From Leucobacter sp. (GTDB taxonomy: Bacteria > Actinomycetota > Actinomycetes > Actinomycetales > Microbacteriaceae), in contig JAPSIU010000183.1 in the NCBI GenBank assembly GCA_031178565.1, forward strand, positions 1 through 5,967: a stretch of DNA of 5,967 nucleotides, given 5' to 3'. Shown piece after piece: positions 1 through 5,654 of the stretch; positions within the stretch are counted from its first letter, which is position 1; every line of letters begins with the position of its first letter. The position numbers were made by a program, and so were the translations under genes. Below the pieces are notes generated by a model. It made no database searches, was not told where the DNA came from, and saw nothing but the letters and a program-made list of their open reading frames with translations.

Positions 1-132
1 CGGCACGGTGGATCTGCCCCGGATCGAGCCCGGACTGTCTCGCTCGAACTGGCGGGCCGGTTCCCGCCGGGTGCCGACCTCGAGGGCCCCTGGCGAATGC
101 TTGTCGAAGCCGCGGCCGCGGCCGCGCAATAA
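1..132 (+). CDS. 3' end of an unidentified upstream gene (partial)
   Basis: A reading frame is open from the first base of the window to a TAA at 130-132, giving 43 residues. Its last part reads like normal protein (TVSLELAGRFPPGADLEGPW) and it ends in an alanine-rich tail. I do not recognise the family. It does not look like the zinc-finger end of MutM or the end of RNase III, genes often found upstream of smc. Frame 2 is also open through this stretch (to a TAG at 164-166) and has slightly higher G/C at third positions. Frame 1 is preferred because of its protein-like composition and because it stops 83 nt before smc, leaving room for a leader. The frame choice is therefore uncertain. Confidence 0.3.
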   Translation, partial: RHGGSAPDRARTVSLELAGRFPPGADLEGPWRMLVEAAAAAAQ

Positions 133-155
133 CCGGGAAGCGGTCGATCGCCGGG

Positions 156-161
156 TACAGT
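156..161 (+). promoter_or_regulatory. possible -10 element for smc
   Basis: TACAGT matches the actinobacterial sigma-A-type TAnnnT -10 hexamer and is followed by CG, like the other -10 candidates in this window (TAGACTCG, TAGAATCG, TACACTCG). Transcription would start near 168 and leave a leader of about 48 nt that includes the ribosome binding site. No convincing -35 box is seen 16-19 nt upstream, so this rests on the hexamer and its resemblance to the others. Confidence 0.3.
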
Positions 162-201
162 CGTAGAGAATCGGCGGATCCCCGTCGGCAGAGCGCGAAA
201 C

Positions 202-208
202 GGGAAGG
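202..208 (+). promoter_or_regulatory. ribosome binding site of smc
   Basis: GGGAAGG ends 7 nt before the GTG at 216, a suitable Shine-Dalgarno spacing, and supports the GTG as the start. A second purine run (GGAGG, 210-214) lies only 1 nt from the GTG and is too close to serve. Confidence 0.55.
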
Positions 209-215
209 CGGAGGC

Positions 216-3200
216 GTGCACCTGAAGAGTTTGACGCTCAAGGGCTTCAAGTCGTTCGCGCAGCCGACCACCTTTCAGTTCGAACCCGGAGTCACCGCGA
301 TCGTGGGCCCGAACGGCTCCGGCAAGTCCAACGTGGTCGACGCCCTCGCCTGGGTGATGGGGGAGCAGGGGGCGAAGACGCTCCGCGGCGGCAAGATGGA
401 GGACGTCATCTTCGCCGGTACCTCGACTCGCGGGCCGCTCGGCCGGGCGGAGGTGAAGCTGACGATCGACAACAGCGACGGCGCCCTGCCGATCGAGTAC
501 TCCGAGGTGACGATCAGCCGAACGCTCTTCCGCAACGGGTCCAGCGAGTACGCGATCAACGGCGAGGGCTGCCGGCTGCTCGACGTGCAGGAACTGCTCA
601 GCGATTCGGGTCTCGGTCGCGAGATGCACGTGATCGTGGGACAGGGGCAGCTCGACGCGGTACTGCGCGCGACGCCCGAGGATCGGCGCGGCTTCATCGA
701 GGAGGCCGCCGGGATCCTCAAGCACCGCCGCCGCAAGGAGCGCACGCTGCGCAAGCTCGAGGCGATGGAGACGAACCTCACGCGCCTGAACGACCTCGCG
801 GGTGAGATCCGGCGGCAGCTCAAGCCGCTGGGGCGCCAGGCCGAAGTGGCGAGAGAGGCGCAGGGGATCGCCGCCGAGGTGCGGGACGCGAAGGCGCGCC
901 TGCTCGCCGACGACGTGTTCAGGCTCAGGACCGAACTCGGCGAGCTCGCGAAGGATGAGGCCGAGCAGCACTCGGAGCGCATCGTGCTGCAGGAGCAGAT
1001 AGAGCAGAAGCAGCTGCGGATCCAGCGCCTCGAACAGGAGCAGCAGGGGGAGGAGCTCGACGCGGCGAGGCGCGTGACCCTCGGGCTCGAGTCGACGCTG
1101 ACGAAGCTGCGAGGGCTCTATTCCCAGACCCAGCAGCGACTGACCTTCCTGGCGACGCAGGCGGAGGCCCCGGAGCAGTCCGGCAGGCTGAGCCGTTCCG
1201 CGATCGAGGAGGCCGCCGAGGAGGCCGCGCGCCTCGAGTCGCTCATCCCGACCGCGGAGGAGACGTGGGAGCGCGCGGGATCCACCAGGCGCCAGGCGCA
1301 GCAGGCACTCGACGCGATCGATGAGCACATCGCCGCGCAGAGCGCACTCGTCTCGAAGCACGATCTGCGATTGTCCCAGCTGCGGGGCGTGGTGGCGGCG
1401 GCCGAGCAGAAGCGCGAGACCGTCGCGCAGGAGGTGCGCCGCCGCGAGCACGCGCTCGCTCAGGCCGAGGAGCGAGCGGCCGACGCGGCGCTCCGTCTCG
1501 CCGAGTTCGAGGAGGAAGCGGGCGGAGCCGAGGTACCGGAGGGCGGGCTCGACGAGGCCTATCGCAGCGCCCAGGAGCGGCAGTCCCAGGCCGAGCAGCA
1601 GCGCGACGAGCTGCGCGAACGGCTCCACACGCTGGAGCAGGAGCGGGCCGGAACGGCGGCCCGCATCAGCGCGCTCACCCGGTCCCTCGACCAGCGCGAC
1701 GCCTCCGGAGCCCTGCTGGATCAGGCTCCGAGCGGTATCCGGGGCAGGGTCGCCGACCACGTGAGGGTCGTTCCGGGGCACGAGGCCGCGGTCGGATCCG
1801 CGCTCGGCACCTTCGGAGACGCATTGCTCGCAGAGGGCGAGGATCACGCCGCAGCCGCGGTGGCGGCCGCGCACGACGAGGATCTCGGGCGACTGCGCGT
1901 GGTGGTGTCCTCCAGCGGCTCCGAGGCTGACGGAGTCTCCGAGGCTGGCGGAGTCTCCGGGATCGACGGGGTTCCCGCGATCGACGGCGTCACCAGGGTG
2001 CTCGACGTGATCGAGGAGGCCCCGCCGGGCGTGCTCGGGCTCCTCGCGCGCAGTTACATCGCGGAGAGCCTCGACGGTGCACTCCGGGCGGGCGAATCCC
2101 TGCGCGAACGCTGGCCGGGCGGCGACTACACCGTCGTCACGGGCGCGGGCGACGTCCTCGCACGGCACACGCTCACGGGAGGCTCGACCCTCGCTCCCTC
2201 TCGCATCGAGCTCACCGCGGACCTCGAGCAGGCGGAGCAGCGCCGGGACGATCTCGCGACGGAGATCGCCGCGGTGGAAGCGGAACTCGCGGAGCTGCGA
2301 GACGCCGCCGCGCGCGCGAAACGCGACGCGCAAGACGCCTACACGGAGCTGCGAGCCGCCGACGCGCGCCTCGCCGAGGTCGCGAAGCGCCGTCAGCAGC
2401 TCTCGGTGCGCTCCGAGGCCGGACAGGCGGAGGCGGAACGCGCGAGACAGGCGCTCGCAGCGGTCGCCGATGGCGAGGGGGCCGCCGCAGCCGAGGTCGA
2501 GAAGGCGGCGCACGCGCTCGCGGAGGCCGAGGCGACCCCGAGGCCCATGCTCGATGCGAGTGCGCGGGACGAGCTGTTCGCCGAACTGGAACGTGCCAGA
2601 GCCGTGGAGATCGAGCGCCGTCTCGAGCTCGAGACGGCTCGGGAGCGTGCCCGAGCCGCCCGTGCGCACCACGGAACGCTCACCGAGCAGTACGAGGCCG
2701 AACGGCGGGCCGCGGAGGAGGCCGCGAGGCGGGCCGTGCTGCGCTCCCGTCAGGTCGCTCGCGCGGAGCGCGTCGCCGGGCTCCTTCCGACCGTGATCGA
2801 CGCGTGCGATCGCTCCCTCTCCGAGGCGCGGCTGGCGCAGCAGGCCGCGGAGCAGGAGCGGGCGAGGCACAGCCAGGAGCTGACGCTGCTCCGGTCGGAG
2901 GAGTCGGAGCTGCGCGGCAGACTGCACTCGCTCACCGAGCGGGTGCACGGCGCGGAGTTGAGGAGCTATGAGCGGAAGCTGCAGCTCTCGGCGCTGCTGG
3001 AGCGCTCGGGCAACGAGCTGGGCCTGGTCGAGGACGTGCTCATCGCCGAGTACGGACCGGATCAGCCGATCCCTGTCGCCCCGGCCCGGACAGGATCGGG
3101 GTCCGGCGACGCGCTCGCCGGCACGACTCCCGGTGACGCCGGTGACGGCGACGCCGGTCGCGAGCCCCCTCAGTTCGCCAACGCCCTGGAAGCCGAGCTC

Positions 3201-3986
3201 GCCGCGGAGCTCGGGATCGCCGCCGGGGGAGAGGGCGCGGACCCCGAGTCAGCCGATCCCGAGTCAGCCGATCCCGAATCAGTGACGGCGGATCGTGCCG
3301 AGGCGTCCGGGAGGACCGTTCCGTTCGTCCGCTCCGAGCAGGAACGGCGCCTCGCGAGGGCCGAGAAGCGGCTCGCGCAGCTCGGCCGGATCAATCCGCT
3401 CGCTCTCGAGGAGTTCGCCGCGCTCGAGCAGCGGCATCGTTTCCTCTCCGAGCAGCTGCAGGACCTGGCGAAGACCCGCGCGGACCTGCTCTCGATCATC
3501 GGGGAACTCGACGAGAAGATGCAGGGGATCTTCGCGGCCGCCTTCGAAGACACGAAGGTCGCGTTCGCGGAGGTCTTCCCGATCCTCTTCCCCGGTGGAT
3601 CGGGCGACGTCGCGCTCTCCGATCCCGACGACCTGCTGAACACGGGGATCGAGATGGCCGTGAGGCCCGCCGGCAAGAAGGTCGAGCGGCTCTCGCTGCT
3701 CTCGGGCGGAGAGCGCTCGCTCGCAGCGGTCGCGTGGCTGATCGCGATCTTCCAGGCGCGGCCGAGCCCCTTCTACATCATGGACGAGGTCGAGGCCGCG
3801 CTCGACGACGCGAACCTCGGACGTCTGCTCCAGGTGTTCGAACGACTGCGCGAGAACTCGCAGCTCATCGTCATCACGCACCAGAAGCGCACGATGGAGA
3901 TCGCCGACGCCCTCTACGGAGTGTCGATGCGCCAGGACGGGATATCCGCCGTCGTGGGGCAGCGGATCGGGCGCGAGGAGGCGTAA
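216..3986 (+). CDS. smc: chromosome segregation protein SMC (condensin ATPase)
   Basis: This is a complete 1256-residue SMC. As the dimeric core of bacterial condensin, with ScpA/ScpB, it binds DNA and uses ATP to extrude and align chromosome arms in the nucleoid. The N-terminal head has Walker A GPNGSGKS at residues 31-38 and the Q-loop region VGQGQLD at about 141-147. A long heptad-rich coiled coil follows from about 165 to 500. The hinge spans about 506-657 (GIRGRV at 507-512, closing TLTGGS at 652-657). The return coil runs to about 945, and the C-terminal head carries the ABC signature LSGGE (1162-1166), Walker B FYIMDE (1186-1191) and D-loop ALDD. All catalytic motifs are intact. The protein is about 70 residues longer than typical bacterial Smc (near 1180). 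The excess is a hexapeptide repeat in the hinge (569-592) and a disordered acidic linker (952-1034). The GTG start gives the expected MHLKSLTLKGFKSF opening and has a well-placed ribosome binding site. ftsY follows 173 nt downstream. Confidence 0.98.
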   Translation: MHLKSLTLKGFKSFAQPTTFQFEPGVTAIVGPNGSGKSNVVDALAWVMGEQGAKTLRGGKMEDVIFAGTSTRGPLGRAEVKLTIDNSDGALPIEYSEVTISRTLFRNGSSEYAINGEGCRLLDVQELLSDSGLGREMHVIVGQGQLDAVLRATPEDRRGFIEEAAGILKHRRRKERTLRKLEAMETNLTRLNDLAGEIRRQLKPLGRQAEVAREAQGIAAEVRDAKARLLADDVFRLRTELGELAKDEAEQHSERIVLQEQIEQKQLRIQRLEQEQQGEELDAARRVTLGLESTLTKLRGLYSQTQQRLTFLATQAEAPEQSGRLSRSAIEEAAEEAARLESLIPTAEETWERAGSTRRQAQQALDAIDEHIAAQSALVSKHDLRLSQLRGVVAAAEQKRETVAQEVRRREHALAQAEERAADAALRLAEFEEEAGGAEVPEGGLDEAYRSAQERQSQAEQQRDELRERLHTLEQERAGTAARISALTRSLDQRDASGALLDQAPSGIRGRVADHVRVVPGHEAAVGSALGTFGDALLAEGEDHAAAAVAAAHDEDLGRLRVVVSSSGSEADGVSEAGGVSGIDGVPAIDGVTRVLDVIEEAPPGVLGLLARSYIAESLDGALRAGESLRERWPGGDYTVVTGAGDVLARHTLTGGSTLAPSRIELTADLEQAEQRRDDLATEIAAVEAELAELRDAAARAKRDAQDAYTELRAADARLAEVAKRRQQLSVRSEAGQAEAERARQALAAVADGEGAAAAEVEKAAHALAEAEATPRPMLDASARDELFAELERARAVEIERRLELETARERARAARAHHGTLTEQYEAERRAAEEAARRAVLRSRQVARAERVAGLLPTVIDACDRSLSEARLAQQAAEQERARHSQELTLLRSEESELRGRLHSLTERVHGAELRSYERKLQLSALLERSGNELGLVEDVLIAEYGPDQPIPVAPARTGSGSGDALAGTTPGDAGDGDAGREPPQFANALEAELAAELGIAAGGEGADPESADPESADPESVTADRAEASGRTVPFVRSEQERRLARAEKRLAQLGRINPLALEEFAALEQRHRFLSEQLQDLAKTRADLLSIIGELDEKMQGIFAAAFEDTKVAFAEVFPILFPGGSGDVALSDPDDLLNTGIEMAVRPAGKKVERLSLLSGGERSLAAVAWLIAIFQARPSPFYIMDEVEAALDDANLGRLLQVFERLRENSQLIVITHQKRTMEIADALYGVSMRQDGISAVVGQRIGREEA
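1920..1991 (+). repeat. four imperfect 18-bp tandem repeats inside the smc hinge
   Basis: Four in-frame 18-bp units encode SEADGV, SEAGGV, SGIDGV and PAIDGV (Smc residues 569-592). Units 1 and 2 differ by a single base (GAC versus GGC). Units 3 and 4 have diverged but keep the DG(V) core, a minisatellite-like pattern grown by slippage or unequal exchange. The tract lies between the strand ending RLRVVVSS and the segment TRVLDVI, in a part of the hinge that varies in length among SMCs. Confidence 0.85.
3237..3281 (+). repeat. three 15-bp tandem repeats (ADPES) in the Smc linker
   Basis: Three consecutive 15-bp units encode ADPES three times (Smc residues 1008-1022). Units 2 and 3 differ by one base (GAG versus GAA), and unit 1 differs from unit 2 by two bases (GCGGAC versus GCCGAT). 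The low divergence suggests a recent expansion. The tract lies in a Gly/Asp/Ala/Pro-rich segment (residues 952-1034) between the end of the return coiled coil (EYGPDQP) and the start of the C-terminal head region (PFVRSEQERRL). Confidence 0.88.
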
Positions 3987-4003
3987 GGCGGTCCGAACCG
4001 TCG

Positions 4004-4061
4004 TTCGATTGGCGCGAAGTGCGGCGTCCCTCGATTGAGGCCGCATTTCGCGCCAACCGAA
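4004..4061. repeat. 58-nt long hairpin (intergenic palindromic element, possible smc terminator)
   Basis: The outer stem TTCG (4004-4007) pairs with CGAA (4058-4061). After one A-C mismatch, the 16-nt arm 4009-4024 (TTGGCGCGAAGTGCGG) pairs fully with 4041-4056, with one G-U pair (4019 with 4046). Four unpaired bases (4025-4028) follow, then an apical stem CCTC/GAGG with loop GATT (4033-4036). That makes 24 pairs in 58 nt. It starts 17 nt after the smc stop, so it could end transcription or protect the smc mRNA 3' end. There is no T-run after it, so it is not a classical intrinsic terminator. The length and near symmetry also fit a REP- or MITE-like repeat element. Confidence 0.8.
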
Positions 4062-4069
4062 GGGAGGGT

Positions 4070-4085
4070 GCGGGGCCGGCCCCGC
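4070..4085. repeat. 16-bp perfect palindrome GCGGGGCCGGCCCCGC
   Basis: All 16 bases are self-complementary with no spacer, so the sequence reads identically on both strands. It lies 8 nt downstream of the long hairpin and inside the segment bracketed by the 20-bp direct repeats. As RNA it could fold only with an opened centre. As DNA it could be a dimeric protein binding site or a cruciform seed. In DNA this G+C-rich a short G/C palindrome has some chance of being incidental. Confidence 0.6.
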
Positions 4086-4147
4086 GGCCGAACCGTGCGC
4101 GAGGAGGCGTAAGGCGCGCACGAGCGGCCTCCGCGGCGGAGCGGCGA

Positions 4148-4153
4148 TAGACT
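4148..4153 (+). promoter_or_regulatory. -10 element of ftsY (leaderless transcript predicted)
   Basis: TAGACT matches TAnnnT and ends exactly 6 nt before the ATG at 4160. The usual start site, 6-7 nt after the hexamer, would therefore coincide with the A of the start codon. The only Shine-Dalgarno-like bases (GAGG, 4155-4158) are 1 nt from the ATG, too close to function, which fits a leaderless message. A short inverted repeat (CTCCG 4129-4133, CGGAG 4137-4141) lies just upstream. No good -35 box is visible. Confidence 0.6.
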
Positions 4154-4159
4154 CGAGGC

Positions 4160-5035
4160 ATGGCTGAGCGATCGTGGTCCTTCTCGAAGGCGTTCCGCAA
4201 CATCTTCAGCGGACCGGAGTTGATCACCGACGAGACCTGGGACGACCTAGAGACGGCGCTGATCACCGCAGACTTCGGCCCCGACGTCGCCGAGTCGATC
4301 CTGGAGCAGCTGCGCGATGACGTCTCCCGGCTTCGTGTCACCGAGGTGAAGGAGATGCGGAGCATGCTGCGCGACGCCATCCAGGAGCGCCTCGCCGCAT
4401 ACGATCCCACGCTCGACCTGCAGAACCGGCCGGCCGTGGTGCTCGTCGTCGGCGTGAACGGGGTCGGCAAGACCACGACGATCGGGAAGTTCGCGAACTA
4501 CCTGCGTGCCTTCGACAAGAAGGTCGTGGTGGGTGCCGCCGACACGTTCCGAGCCGCCGCGGTCGAGCAGCTCGCCACCTGGGCGGAGCGCGCGGGTGCC
4601 GACGTGGTGCGTCCGCAGCAGCAGGGCCAGGATCCCGCCTCCGTCGCCTTCCAGACCGTTCAGCACGCCATCGACGGCGGTTACGACGTCGCGATCATCG
4701 ACACGGCGGGGCGTCTGCAGACCAAGGGCGGGCTGATGGACGAGCTCGGCAAGGTGCGGCGCGTCATCGAGAAGCAGGCGCCGATCTCCGAGGTGCTGCT
4801 CGTGCTCGATGCCACGACGGGGCAGAACGGCCTCGCGCAGGCCGAGGCCTTCATCGAGCACGCCGGGGTGACCGGGCTCGTGCTCACCAAACTGGACGGG
4901 TCGGCGAAGGGCGGCTTCGTGCTCGCCGTGCAGCAGAAGACCGGCCTCCCGATCAAGCTCGTCGGTCAGGGCGAGGGGATCGGCGACCTGACGGGCTTCA
5001 CGCCCCACGTCTTCGCGCAGCAGCTCGTCGGTTAG
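4160..5035 (+). CDS. ftsY: signal recognition particle receptor FtsY (SRP GTPase)
   Basis: This 291-residue GTPase docks the SRP-ribosome-nascent chain complex at the membrane and hands it to SecYEG, forming a GTP-dependent heterodimer with Ffh. The helical N domain covers about 1-90. The G domain contains G1 GVNGVGKTT (98-106), DTFRAAAVEQL (128-138), G3 DTAGR (181-185), G4 TKLDG (243-247) followed by SAKGG, and GQGEG (269-273). It ends with a typical FtsY tail (GFTPHVFAQQLVG). All GTPase motifs are intact. There is no long acidic A domain and no transmembrane helix. Membrane binding would have to rely on the short amphipathic, basic-aromatic N-terminus (SWSFSKAFRNIF), as known for minimal FtsY proteins. 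The ATG at 4160 is supported by the preceding TAGACT and by the family-like start. ffh, encoding its partner, begins 665 nt downstream, beyond an opposite-strand gene. Confidence 0.97.
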   Translation: MAERSWSFSKAFRNIFSGPELITDETWDDLETALITADFGPDVAESILEQLRDDVSRLRVTEVKEMRSMLRDAIQERLAAYDPTLDLQNRPAVVLVVGVNGVGKTTTIGKFANYLRAFDKKVVVGAADTFRAAAVEQLATWAERAGADVVRPQQQGQDPASVAFQTVQHAIDGGYDVAIIDTAGRLQTKGGLMDELGKVRRVIEKQAPISEVLLVLDATTGQNGLAQAEAFIEHAGVTGLVLTKLDGSAKGGFVLAVQQKTGLPIKLVGQGEGIGDLTGFTPHVFAQQLVG

Positions 5036-5039
5036 CGCG

Positions 5040-5055
5040 CCGGGCTCGATCCCGG
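5040..5055. terminator. weak hairpin between convergent genes, possible bidirectional terminator
   Basis: CCGGG (5040-5044) and CCCGG (5051-5055) form a 5-bp G/C stem around loop CTCGAT. It lies in the 47-nt gap between the ftsY stop (5035) and the stop of the minus-strand gene (5083). The site is right for ending both convergent transcripts, but the stem is short and there is no T-run on either strand, so function is inferred from position only. Confidence 0.3.
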
Positions 5056-5082
5056 TCGTCCTGCGCGGGAGCGGATCGCGGA

Positions 5083-5565
5083 TCAGAGGACGCGGTAGAC
5101 GCCGTTGTCCGGGTCCACGAGCACCTCGAACGCGTCGCCGACATCCCGGGCTCGTCCTGCGGGTTCCCGCCTGGTGGTGCTGAACGCAGGCACACCGGGC
5201 CCCTCGATCATCAGCGAGAGTTCCACCCCGTCCTCCTCTCCGAGCGAACGCGACCTCGATCCGGTCACCCGCGCCACGGCGCGACGGCCGTTGCTCGCGA
5301 GACGCACGGCGCGTCTCCGCTGCCGCGCGATGGAGACGGCCTGCATCAGTCCCAGGAGGCCGGCGGTGCACACTATCGCGATGCCTCCGACGACTCCCTG
5401 CCACTGCAGCTCGCCGACCAGGTGCAGGACGATCACCAGGGCCGGTCCGGCCGCGATCATCGTGACCGAGCTCAGATAGCCGAAGAAGCGCGCGATGGGG
5501 CCTGCCGGGCGCACCTCATCGAAGTTTCCGTCCAGGGCGAGCAGGGGGGTATCGTCGTCCGCCAC
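5083..5565 (-). CDS. small two-helix membrane protein with C-terminal soluble domain, function unknown
   Basis: The 160-residue product begins VADDDTPLLALDG and has two hydrophobic segments, about residues 30-51 (LSSVTMIAAGPALVIVLHLV core) and 57-79 (VVGGIAIVCTAGLLGLMQAV core). A strongly basic stretch, RQRRRAVR (81-88), follows, which by the positive-inside rule puts both termini in the cytoplasm. The C-terminal part (about 95-160: ARVTGSRSRS, then VELSLMIEGPG and DAFEVLVDPDNGVYRVL) resembles the small beta-rich domains attached to membrane helices in DUF3592-type actinobacterial proteins. That similarity is by eye only. The GTG start at 5565 is chosen because TACACT lies 6 nt upstream, the same geometry as ftsY. 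The longer version from 5664 would add 33 residues of low-complexity Arg/Ala/Pro translated from the promoter and decamer repeat. The gene is convergent with ftsY and divergent from ffh, so it is probably not in the SRP transcription unit. No function is assigned. Confidence 0.82.
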   Translation of the reverse strand: MADDDTPLLALDGNFDEVRPAGPIARFFGYLSSVTMIAAGPALVIVLHLVGELQWQGVVGGIAIVCTAGLLGLMQAVSIARQRRRAVRLASNGRRAVARVTGSRSRSLGEEDGVELSLMIEGPGVPAFSTTRREPAGRARDVGDAFEVLVDPDNGVYRVL

Positions 5566-5571
5566 CCTCCG

Positions 5572-5577
5572 AGTGTA
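5572..5577 (-). promoter_or_regulatory. -10 element of the minus-strand membrane protein gene
   Basis: Read on the minus strand, TACACT is followed by CGGAGG and then the GTG start, so 6 nt separate hexamer and start codon. As for ftsY, transcription would begin at or within a base or two of the start codon, giving a leaderless message. The GGAGG abuts the GTG with no spacer, so it is unlikely to act as a Shine-Dalgarno sequence. No -35 consensus is seen; the decamer repeat occupies that position. Confidence 0.55.
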
Positions 5578-5595
5578 GCCGCCGCCGGGCGCGCT

Positions 5596-5635
5596 GGCTC
5601 GGGCTGGATCGCGCAGGCTCGCACAGGATCGCGCA
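5596..5635. repeat. four degenerate 10-bp tandem repeats in the divergent intergenic region
   Basis: The four units GGCTCGGGCT, GGATCGCGCA, GGCTCGCACA and GGATCGCGCA follow a GGMTCGSRCW pattern. Units 2 and 4 are identical, and with the next three bases they give a 13-bp exact repeat at 5606-5618 and 5626-5638. The array covers about -31 to -70 relative to the predicted start of the minus-strand gene and ends about 50 nt before the ffh -10. A 10-bp period places each unit on the same face of the helix, which suits cooperative binding of a regulator. Simple sequence drift in G+C-rich DNA is an alternative. Confidence 0.6.
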
Positions 5636-5654
5636 GGCAGGGCTTCTCGCGGCC

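Larger units (their letters stand above)
3971..4116 (+). repeat. 20-bp direct repeat duplicating the smc 3' end, flanking a hairpin-bearing insert
   Basis: An exact 20-bp sequence that begins GCGCGAGGAGG and ends TAAGGCG is present at 3971-3990 and again at 4097-4116. The first copy includes the last codons and TAA stop of smc. The second lies downstream in the intergenic region, 126 bp (42 codons) away and so in the same phase. Next to each copy, on its inner side, is the 9-bp sequence CCGAACCGT (3993-4001 and 4088-4096), also in direct orientation. The 106 bp between the two 20-mers hold the long hairpin and the perfect palindrome. The arrangement resembles an insertion or a templated duplication. 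Which copy is ancestral cannot be seen here. Confidence 0.85.

Noticed and set aside
275..982. Long open frame on the minus strand opposite the smc N-terminal head.
   Set aside because: It is a Ser/Arg-rich shadow frame produced by G+C-rich codon bias. The opposite strand encodes unmistakable Smc head sequence.
3279..4121. 280-residue minus-strand open frame overlapping the smc C-terminal head and the intergenic hairpin.
   Set aside because: Its composition (Arg/Leu/Asp/His-rich) mirrors the Smc codons, and it shows no recognisable domain or start signal. The plus-strand LSGGE and Walker B motifs explain the DNA.
3987..4150. Possible small protein or RNA gene between smc and ftsY.
   Set aside because: The open frames here are only readthroughs of the smc frames in other phases. 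No start with a ribosome binding site is seen, and the strong structure is better explained as a palindromic element.
5071..5084. Tandem GCGGATC repeat (two copies) at the stop of the minus-strand gene.
   Set aside because: Two 7-bp copies in G+C-rich DNA are too little to claim as a feature.
4247..5404. 385-residue minus-strand open frame spanning ftsY and part of the membrane protein gene.
   Set aside because: It lies antisense to clear FtsY GTPase motifs and is in a different frame from the membrane protein. The Arg/Gly/His-rich composition is typical of shadow frames.
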